Below the pieces are notes generated by a model. It was given only the letters and a program-made list of their open reading frames with translations, had not been told where the DNA came from and ran no database searches. The position numbers and the translations under genes are program-made. 25,954 bases of DNA, taken from Chrysochromulina tobinii. Taxonomy: Eukaryota; Haptophyta; Prymnesiales; Chrysochromulinaceae. The stretch lies in the NCBI GenBank assembly GCA_001275005.1, contig JWZX01002655.1, forward strand, positions 1 through 25,954. Reading direction: 5' to 3'. Positions 1 through 7,371 of the stretch are shown here, in pieces (position 1 is the first letter of the stretch; each line of letters starts with the position of its first letter).

Positions 1-2308
1 AGGGGGGGGAGGAGGAGGAGGGGAGCGCCCACCACGGCGCGGGCGGCGCCGCCCACGGCGAGGGCGCGGCCAACGCCTCCACCGAGGCGCCCTCCAATGC
101 CACCTCCGCCCCGTCGCACCCCCCAGCCAAGAAGCGCAGCAGCAGCAGCAGCGGCGGCGCTTCGGGCAGCAGCCACGCGGCCAACAGCACAGCGGCGTCG
201 ACCGTTGCGAACGCGATCAAGACTTGCCCCGCCTGTGGGGAAATCAACCCTCTCGCCCGCCTCTCGTGCCGCCTGTGCGCGGCCAAATTCTCGATCCCCC
301 CTTGCCTTGCATGCACACGCTCACCACGGCGCGCCTTCCTTCTTCCCCACAGGTGCGCGGCCAAATTCTCGGTCCGTCAAACCTCCCAATTGCTCCAGCA
401 GCCCTCACGGCCCATGAACGGGGCCAGCGGCGAGGTGCGCTACGCCGAGCTTGAGACGGGCCTTGACGAATCTTCCCTCTGATGATTTCTGAGGCCCCCT
501 TGATTGCCTCCCTCATCAGGTGCGCTACGCCGAGCTTGAGACGGGCCTTGACGAATCTTCCCTCGGGCCTTCATCCGATCCATGCTCCTCCGAGGTGTCG
601 GCCCTAGCTTTCCAACGGCTGCCCAAGGAGGCACAGATCCAGGTGTGAAGCCACCTGTGAAGCACCTCTGATGGACTCGATAGACCTCTGATGCCCTCTG
701 ATGCACCTCTGATGGCCTCTGATGATTTCTGACGACCCCTTGATGGCTCCCCTCATCAGGTGATGCAAGAGAAGGCAGCGCACCGTCTCCTCGCCCAAAC
801 GCTCCACCAGCAGGTCGTCGAAGAGTTGCACAAGAACCCCGAGCTCGCTGCTGACCCCGAGCAGCAGGTGGAGACTTGCCTCTATTGCCTCTGATTGCCT
901 CTGATTGCCTCGGATTGCCTCGGATTGCCTCTAATTGACGAGCCTCGTCACTCCATGAGCAGCTCCAATTCAAACGGCCTCGGATTGCCTCTGATTGCCT
1001 CTGATTGCCTCTAATTGACGAGCCTCGTCACTCCATGAGCAGCTCCAATTCAAACGGCCTCGGATTGCCTCTGATTGCCTCTGATTGCCTCTAATTGACG
1101 AGCCTCGTCACTCCATGAGCAGCTCCAATTCAAACGGCTGGCGCAGCAGCAGCTCCTCTATCAGATGGCTCTCGCTACCCAAGCGGCCGCTGCGCCTTCG
1201 GACGCCCACGGCGGCGGCCACGGCGGCGGCGTGGGCGCTTATTTAGACGACGAGGAGGAGGAGGCTATGTATGCCACGTACGACCTCGGAGGCGCGCGCG
1301 GAGGGTGCGGCGATTGCCACTGATGAGCTCTGATGACGTCTGATGAGGCCTGATGACGCCTGATGACGCTCAATGGTCTCCTTCATCAGGTATGGCGATC
1401 GGGCGGACTACGAAGGCGACGACCGTTACAGCGCCGGAGACGGTCCAAGAAATGGCCTCGGGAGCGCGCACGGTGTGGGGCACGGTGTGGGGCGGGGGGG
1501 CGGCGGCGGCGGCGGCAGCGGCTGGATGAGAGAATCTCGAGATTCGTTCACGCGACTGGCGGAATGGGTCGACGATGATCTGGGAGGTCATCAGAGAGGT
1601 CATCAGGGAGGTCATCAGGCGGAATGGGTCGACGATGATCAGCCGTTGCCGCGCAACAGCGAGCGCAACGGCGACCGTTTTGGCATCGCGGGCGGCGGCG
1701 GCATGGGCGCCGTCATGGGCGGCCTTGGGCGCGGTCAGTGGGATGATCCCTTCGAAGCGGATGTCAAGGCGCTCGTCAACGCCACCCTCGGCGGTGGCGG
1801 CGGGCGTGCTTCAGGCAGGGGAGGAGGTCGCAAGGGGGCTGGCCAGGGCCGCAGCTTCGCCTCCCATCAGAAGCACCAGAAGCACGCCTCACTCCTGGCG
1901 CTCGACTTCGCCGCCGAGTCCATCGAGCTCAACGACAGCGACATCATGGACCTGGCCGGCATCGGCGGTGGGCACGGGCGGCCCGCCGGCGCCGTGTCGG
2001 GCGCCAAGGGGCTCAAGCGAGCCGGTCTCGCCTCGCCCCCCGCCGGCCACCTCGGCGCCCAGCACGGCGCCTCGTGGAAGCGGATACGCTTGCAGCTGTG
2101 CGGCGCGCGAGCGCACGTGGCGACCGGTAAGAGCGGCGCTCAGCACGGCGCTGGGCTCGCCAAGGGGAGCTCGGGCGCTCAGCACGGCGCGTCCACCAAG
2201 TCGGCGGGACGGTCGGTGAGTAGTGACCACTTGGGGTCCGCCGCGGCGGCGTCGCTCACCATGAGCAACGGCGGCTCGAGCAGCAGCGGCGGCGGCGGCG
2301 GCAAAGGC

Positions 2309-2358
<50 letters not shown>

Positions 2359-5016
2359 TGGCCTTTATGCCCCAGAGCGCCCGCCGCCCAAGCGCCGCGG
2401 CTGGTTAACTGAGAGGGAAGAGCAGGAGGCACTCTCATCGGTCAAGTTCCCGCCATCGGCCGCCTCGGCGCGACTCCTCCGCCAGCTGGCAGACTTCAAC
2501 CCTTCGGGCAAGGTGGATCCGGCGGCGAATGTACGTGCTCGCCTCCATGCCCTCTTGATTGTATTGTTGATTGCGTCTCTTGATTGCGAATGTGCGTGCT
2601 CGCCTCCATGCCCTCTTGATTGCGTCTCTTGATTGCGTCTCTTGATTGCGTCTCTTGATTGCACTCTTGATTGCACTCTTGATTGCGTCTCTCAATTGCC
2701 TCCCTCGATGCCCTCCCTCGATGGCAACTGATGGGCTCTGATTGCCTCCCTCCTCAGATGCTCCTGCCCAATGAGCACGACGCCAAGGAGCGCGGCGAGA
2801 GCTGGCGGCTGCCCTCGACGGATCTGCTCGCCGTCGTCAAGGAGCGCGCGCGCGCCCAGGACGACGCGCGCGCCCAGTACGACGCGCGCGCCCAGGACGA
2901 CGCTCGGAACGGGACGAAGCAGGACGACGCCGCCGACGGCGACGAGGGCGCGGATGAGGACGACGACTTCGACGATCACCACGGCGACGGCGACGACGAC
3001 GAGGACGATGCTGACGGTGCTGCAGACGAGAGCGACAGCGGCGGCTACGGCGGCGGCTACGGCGGCTATGGCTATGGCGGCAAGGGAGGCGGCGGAATGC
3101 CCCTCGGCAGCGGGCCCAAGCTCCGGCGCGAGATTTCGGTGTCGGCGGTGGATGCTCTGTCGGCGATGCACACGGACCCCTCGGACCACTATGGCGGCGG
3201 CTATGGCGGCGGCTATGGCGGCGGCAGCAGCGGTGGCGGCCGGAGCGGCGGCGGTGGTGGCGGCGGCGGCTACGGCGATAATCTCGGCGATTATCTCGGC
3301 GCGGGCCAAAAGCTTCGACGCGATATTTCGGTCAATGCGGTCGACGCGCTCACCGCGATGCACTCGCACTCGACATATCACGACGGATCCCACTACGGCG
3401 CTGACGGCGGCGGCGGCTACGAGGGCGGCGGCGGCGGCGGCGGCGGCGGCGCGGCGGCGCAGTCCACTGTGAGTAGCCGCGCCTCAAGCTCGGGCGGTGC
3501 CCTTGCAGCGATGCTCTCGGACTCGCGCCCACCACAGCGCCCAGCCGCTGGTGCACACGGCGGCGGCGGCTATGGTGGCGGCGGCTACGGTGGCGGCGGC
3601 TACGGCGGCTACGGCGGCATGGGCGCCGGCATCGGGGGCGGCGGTATGGGGGGCGGTATGGGGGCTGCACCCGCCTATTCACCGTCCAACTGCTTGGGTA
3701 CGCCTAATATGGATACGCCTCGAGGCTTGGAGGCTGCCCTGACGAAACTGTGCTCGCACCTGCCTAATATGGATAGCCCAGGAGGGTTGGAGGCCGCCCT
3801 GTGCGCGGCGAACTTGTCGACGCCCGAGGACGTCGTGCACCAGCTGCTCATGGAGGCGCGGCGGACGTACAGCGCCGTCTCGGGTAGCGCCGTCTCGGGC
3901 AGCGCCGTCTCGGGCAGCGCCGTCTCGGGCGCCGAGGACGCCGTGCACCAGCTGCTCATGGAGGCGCGGCGGACGTACAGCCTCGGCGAAGGCGCGGCGG
4001 TCCCGCCCGAGACGGCGCCCCTCGGTGTGAATGGATTCACTCTTCACAGCGAGGGCAGCCACGGTGCTGCCGAGCACACGGCGCTCGAGTTCGGTGTGAA
4101 GAGCCCACGGTGTGAAGAGCACACGGCGCTCGAGTTCGCATGCGATGGCAGCCAAGGTGCCCACGACGGCGCTCAGCTGCCCATGACGGCGCTCGAGTTT
4201 GCATGCGGCCTCTCTTCGGCCTCGGGCTCGTTTGAATTAGGGCGGGAAGAGGCTCTCACGATGGCCGCGCGTGCCGCGCCGCTCTCCTGGGACGAGGGGC
4301 ACGATGCGGGCGCCGTCTTGGGCGCCGACTCGCTCGCGGGGGACGCCCTCTCCGCTGGCGGCGACGCCGCCGTTTCCACCGAGCCTGGTGGGCGTCCTGA
4401 GCGCCGTACTGAGCGCTCACCACGGCGCGCATGGCTGTCCGAGCCGCACGGGGCCTCAGATGTGATCATGTCCCTACCTCATCTCGCGAGCGATCTCGCA
4501 GGCGCTCACCACGGCGCGACCGAGGCCGCCGCGCCGAGTACGGATCCGAGGACGGAGGATGACGTGGCAGAAGAGCTCCTCTTCCGTCTTCCGCCGCTTC
4601 CCTCCTCCGCATCCTCCGTCGGAAGGGCGATGGACGGCGCGCAGTACGGCGCTCAGTACGGCGCTCGGTACGGCGCGAGCGCCCTCACGAATGAATTCGA
4701 GTCGTCCCCAACGAACCCCGCTGTGAACCTCGCTGTGAACCTCGCGAATGAATTCGAGTCGTCCCCAACGCCCGCCTCCGCCGCCCTACTTCCCTCGGCC
4801 GATGCCGCCGCGCCGTCATGGGCGCCAACCCTACTGATCGCGTCACTGCTGAACAGCGACGGCAGCAGCTGCTGCCCCGCGGCCGGCGGACTGCCCACAC
4901 TTGAGCTCGGTGTGAACGGGCACATGCCCACACTTGAGCACGGTGTGAACGGGCACATGCCCACACTTGAGCACGGTGTGAACGGGCACAGCGCCCTGAG
5001 CGATATGCTCGTGTGA
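1..5016 (+). CDS. Large low-complexity Gly/Ala-rich protein with N-proximal zinc ribbon (5' partial)
   Basis: Exons 1-274 (open from the window edge, first full codon at base 3), 353-434, 520-642, 760-867, 1123-1304, 1390-2530 and 2758-5016 join in frame into about 1388 residues ending in TGA. Exon 1 encodes an acidic/Ser-rich stretch, then KTCPACG...SCRLCAAKF, a C-x2-C-x10-C-x2-C zinc ribbon that resembles the small UPF0547/C16orf87-type finger. Exons 3-5 give a Gln/Leu-rich helical segment (FQRLPKEAQIQVMQEKAAHR, then LQFKRLAQQQLLYQMALATQ). The rest is Gly/Tyr-rich (GYGGGYGGYGYGG) and acidic, with duplicated modules: KLRR[ED]ISV[SN]AVDAL twice, VHQLLMEARRTYS twice, SAVSG x4 and PTLEHGVNGHM x3. 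Every junction keeps the frame, which strongly supports the gene model. I do not recognise the whole protein; binding of nucleic acid or protein is only a guess from composition. The true start lies upstream of the window. Confidence 0.8.
275..352 (+). other. Intron 1 of zinc-ribbon gene (exon-copy intron)
   Basis: A GT...AG intron of 78 nt. Its first 19 bases, GTGCGCGGCCAAATTCTCG, are identical to the first 19 bases of the next exon at 353. It ends TTCCCCACAG. It also contains one copy (318-332) of a short motif that is coding elsewhere in the gene. Confidence 0.85.
435..519 (+). other. Intron 2 of zinc-ribbon gene (45-nt exon copy)
   Basis: A GT...AG intron of 85 nt. Bases 435-479 are identical over 45 nt to exon bases 520-564. 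The remaining 40 nt are a filler with TGATGATTTCTGA and TTGATTGCCTCCCTCATCAG. Reading through without splicing reaches TGA just after the copy. Confidence 0.9.
643..759 (+). other. Intron 3 of zinc-ribbon gene
   Basis: A GT...AG intron of 117 nt made largely of CTCTGATGxxCT units. It ends TGGCTCCCCTCATCAG and shares TGATGATTTCTGA with intron 2. Its first bases (GTGTGAAG) may be a decayed copy of exon start GTGATGCAAG, but this needs gaps. Confidence 0.85.
868..1122 (+). repeat. Intron 4 of zinc-ribbon gene with an 80-bp tandem repeat
   Basis: A 255-nt intron between CAG|GTGGAG and ATGAGCAG|CTCC. It is filled by GGATTGCCTCTGATTGCC units and an exact 80-bp periodicity: CTCCAATTCAAACGGC starts at 963, 1043 and 1123. 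The third copy is the start of exon 5, so each repeat carries the acceptor plus the first 16 exon bases. The upstream acceptors would lead to a stop within about 14 codons. Confidence 0.8.
1305..1389 (+). other. Intron 5 of zinc-ribbon gene
   Basis: An 85-nt GT...AG intron with five TGATGA(C/G)-type units and end TGGTCTCCTTCATCAG. It starts GTGCGGCGAT against exon start GTATGGCGAT (8 of 10), a probable decayed exon copy. Splicing restores the frame (phase 2). Confidence 0.8.
1559..1640 (+). repeat. 60-bp in-frame tandem duplication inside exon 6
   Basis: GCGGAATGGGTCGACGATGA plus TC occurs at 1559-1580 and again at 1619-1640, exactly 60 bases apart. The spacer holds GGTCATCAG three times. 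As protein it reads AEWVDDDLGGHQRGHQGGHQ followed by AEWVDDDQ. A GT at 1567 and an AG at 1618 would allow removal of about 51-52 nt, so it also has the parts of an intron. Confidence 0.85.
2531..2757 (+). other. Intron 6 of zinc-ribbon gene with duplicated donor
   Basis: A 227-nt intron between GCGAAT|GTACGT and CCTCCTCAG|ATG. The exon end plus donor is repeated 61 nt downstream (GCGAAT GTGCGTGCTCGCC from 2586) with over 30 nt of near identity. The middle is TTGATTGCGTCTC repeated. No convincing copy of the downstream exon start is present. Confidence 0.8.
3871..3930 (+). repeat. 15-bp coding tandem repeat, SAVSG x4
   Basis: Four head-to-tail copies of AGCGCCGTCTCGGG plus T or C. They lie between two copies of the longer VHQLLMEARRTYS module in exon 7 of the zinc-ribbon gene. 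Confidence 0.9.
4894..4992 (+). repeat. 33-bp coding tandem repeat, PTLEHGVNGHM x3
   Basis: Three copies with a period of 33 (starts 4894, 4927 and 4960), the last diverging at its end. Each unit contains GGGCACATGCCC, a near palindrome. The array encodes the C-terminus just before SALSDMLV and the stop. Confidence 0.9.
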
Positions 5017-5163
5017 GAAGCTCGGGGGCTCAGTTGCCATATTAGGCGACGTATTGGTGGGAGCAGCGCACGTGCTCACCTCGGACGGCTCAGTTGCTGT
5101 GAACCTCGCTGTGAACCTCGATGGTCGACCTCATTGAACAGTTCGTGCGCAGGCGCTCGCTCT

Positions 5164-5244
5164 AGTACTGCTCAATACGGCGCTCACTCGAGTACTGCTC
5201 AATCCGGCGCTCACTCGAGTACTGCTCAATACGGCGCTCTGAGG
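5164..5244 (+). repeat. 27-bp tandem repeat x3
   Basis: The unit AGTACTGCTCAATACGGCGC plus TCACTCG starts at 5164, 5191 and 5218. It includes the CTCAATACGGCGCT form of the dispersed motif seen in the coding exons upstream. It is noncoding in the present gene model. Confidence 0.85.
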
Positions 5245-5380
5245 ACTGCCGGCTCGACGGCTCACCGTTCTGTGTCGAAGTGCTCGGTCACGTGAGACGG
5301 CGGCAGCGGCGGCGCTCGAGGAGACGCCAAACAGAGCGCAGGCAGTGCAATTTTGAGGAGAGGCCAGAAGGCCGTTGTAA

Positions 5381-5470
5381 CGACCGTTACAGAGGCGGCG
5401 CCATGAGCGACCGTTACAGAGGCGGCGCCATGAGCGACCGTTACAGAGGCGGCGCCATGAGCGATCGTTA
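5381..5470 (+). repeat. 27-bp tandem repeat x3 with GTAACG/CGTTAC ends
   Basis: The unit CGACCGTTACAGAGGCGGCG plus CCATGAG starts at 5381, 5408 and 5435, with a partial fourth copy CGATCGTTAC. The first unit is preceded by GTAACGACCGTTAC, an inverted repeat around a 2-bp centre. Confidence 0.85.
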
Positions 5471-6168
5471 CCCTCTAAAGAGAGTAGATGCATGCTTGAT
5501 GCTACTGAGGAGCACATGCCGACTGGAGAGGAGAGGATCGAGAGACAGAGAGCATGCATGGAGCGCATTTAGCCTACCCTGGAGTCCCCCCCGAGCCCCG
5601 CGCCCCCCGAATCCCCCGAGTCCCTCGGATCGTGGATCGAGTCCCCCATAACACCCCAACCCTCGTAGAATACCATCGCGCATGGCATACAGTAATTATC
5701 GCCACGCAAGAGGATTGGTGGGCCGTTGCATACTGTCTTGATTTATAATGAAATACTTTTAGTTTTACTTGAATGTAATCCCCTCCTCACGTCAAACCGG
5801 TCCGGTCGGCTGCCGCCCTCTCGGTGTCGGTCGCTCGGGCGGATGTCGGTCGGGTTGTCGCGCGCAGTTTCGAGTTATGCATGGAGTTATGCGATTGCGT
5901 GGTTCTTTGGGCAGTCGGCAGAGTTTATTTGTTGGGCTCGCGCTTTACACCGCACCGGCCCGCCGGCTGCCGTGCCTCTTGGAACCCCTCGGCAACGTAG
6001 CCACGTGTGCACAGGCCGTCTTATATTAAATACTTACTTACTTGACGCACGGACGAGCGAGGGACGCGACTAGCGCGCCGTGTTAGGCTCGCTCGCCATT
6101 CTGCGGCCACTGCCTAGGCAGAAGCGTGCACCATTCTTCATGGAACAGGCCCTCGAGTCGCTGAAACG

Positions 6169-7117
6169 TCAGACCATCTTGCTGTCCCAATTCGCATCCA
6201 GGCCATCAAAGAGATTGATCGGCGGTGGCCCCGCATAGCCCTTCGGGGCCTTCTCGCACGCGAGCTCAAACGTGGTGCACGCGCACTGTGGGGAAAGTGC
6301 GGCGAGCACGCACACGGTCGCGAGGTCGGCCCGAGTGGTCGCTGCGCCTTTGAGGAAGTGGCGATTTGTCTGTCCGACTTTGGGGATGCCGGCGAGCGCG
6401 GGCCCATGGGTGAGACGGCCTGGCCTGACGATCGTGTACTCCATGCCGGAGCGTCGGAGAAGCTTTTCACCGTCTGCCTTCAAGTCCATCGCGCCTGATC
6501 AGGGAGGCAGTCCACATGCAATCAGAGAGATTCGGAGCCAATCAGAGGGCAAGCACTCGCAATCATAGGCCATCCGAGGCCATCCGAGGCCATCAGAGGC
6601 CATCAGAGGCCATCGCGCCTTTTTGCTTCTTGAAGAACTTGCCCGTTATGACGTTGTTGAGAATGAGGCGGATGAAGACGTCTTTGTTAATCGGATCCAC
6701 GAGTTGGCTCGAGCAGAGCAGGTACCGCTGGCAGCCGGCCGCCTTGGCCATGGCTGCCGTCGCGCCCACCGCGTTGCAGTCCACCGCGACGCAGGCCTCG
6801 TATGATCGGCCGGCGGAGGTGTTGAAGACAAGTGTGGCTCCCGCGAAGACGGCTTTGAGCTCCTCTTCATCCGCGTGCTGTAGGTCGCCGGCCACAATCT
6901 TGCACCTTGGGTCCTCAGGAAAAGTTCCAGACGCCACCTTCGACGGGTCCCTCACGACGGCCCGGACCTCGCTTACCGACTGTTTCGCGAGCAAGGCTTT
7001 GACGACCTCCTTGCCGGCGCCGCCTCGCGCGCCAAGCACGACGGCTACAATGGTGCCCTCGCCGAGGGGAGCGCCGCCCGCCAAGGCCTCCGTGGTTGAG
7101 GTCGATTCCTTATGCAT
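6169..7117 (-). CDS. Atypical short-chain dehydrogenase/reductase (NAD(P)-binding, NmrA/SDR_a-like)
   Basis: Exons 7117-6619 and 6494-6169 join in frame into 274 residues. The N-terminus has VVLGARGGAGKEVV, a GxxGxxG-type dinucleotide-binding loop at about residues 29-35 after a beta strand, then AVVRDPSK, GDLQ, VFNTSAGRSYEACVAVD and CQRYLLCSSQL. The second exon has the family-typical MEYTIVRPGRL. This is the atypical SDR group of NAD(P)-binding Rossmann proteins, like the small plant plastid and cytosolic proteins of unknown substrate. Length is normal for a single Rossmann domain. The ATG at 7117 is chosen because the Rossmann strand begins 20 residues later; a targeting peptide is not obvious. 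Substrate and pathway cannot be told from sequence. The gene is divergent from the sulfotransferase gene. Confidence 0.85.
6495..6618 (-). other. GC-AG intron of the SDR gene
   Basis: A 124-nt intron with AAAAAG|GCGCGATGG at the donor and CTGATCAG|GCGCGATGG at the acceptor. The nine bases after each border are identical. The interior is TGATGGCCTC/GGATGGCCTC repeats, ending GACTGCCTCCCTGATCAG. The splice gives KKQKGAMDLK in frame. No GT donor gives the frame here. Confidence 0.8.
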
Positions 7118-7371
7118 TTCTCAGCGTGTGGGGTGTAAAAGACTCGTGTATAAACTTTTTTCCTAACTCGAAAGCCTGGATGTCGACACTATCTCTAACT
7201 CTCCAACACTGCGCCTGAAGCTTGACAAAAGAAGTGTCCCCCTTGTTTTATCCACATTTAAGTAATCACTCCCTACTTCTCTTTTTGGTATCGCGCACTC
7301 CCGACAAACGCGTATCGTTCGTTCGCGGCGTCTCATCTGCCTGAGGTCTCGGCAGCCGCGTGACGGGCCCC
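7118..7371. promoter_or_regulatory. Divergent intergenic promoter region
   Basis: 254 bp separate the SDR start (minus) and the sulfotransferase start (plus), the most AT-rich part of the neighbourhood. TATAAA reads on the plus strand at 7149-7154, about 220 bp before the sulfotransferase ATG. Use as a promoter is inferred from the divergent layout only. Confidence 0.4.

Larger units (their letters stand above)
25..5244 (+). repeat. Dispersed short motif GGCGCTCAnnACGGCGC across the first gene
   Basis: A motif close to GGCGCTCACCACGGCGC recurs at about 26, 318 (inside intron 1), 2054, 2135, 2173, 4413, 4501, 4636-4678 (three linked copies) and in the 3' flank at 5164-5244. In exons it reads AQHGA, AHHGA or AQYGA. 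Its presence in an intron and beyond the stop shows that it is a DNA-level repeat and not only a protein repeat. Confidence 0.7.
5017..6168. other. Intergenic spacer between convergent genes
   Basis: This 1.15-kb stretch lies between the stop of the zinc-ribbon gene and the stop of the SDR gene on the opposite strand. It holds two 27-bp tandem arrays, CTGTGAACCTCG repeats also found in the upstream exon, and an AT-richer part near 5690-5780 (TTTATAATGAAATAC) that could be 3'-UTR sequence. The small ORFs here show no recognisable domain. Confidence 0.6.

Noticed and set aside
868-1122. Possible CRISPR-like array
   Set aside because: Repeats are contiguous tandem units without unique spacers, inside a spliceosomal intron of a eukaryote. 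The same holds for 8816-9122 and 16598-16701.
2692-3393. 233-residue frames on both strands over the Gly-rich exon
   Set aside because: They are Ala/Val or Ala/Thr-rich shadows of the GGC-rich coding frame and run across the intron border at 2757.
5726-6073. 115-residue plus-strand frame in the spacer
   Set aside because: No domain, odd composition, and it crosses AT-rich 3'-flank sequence.
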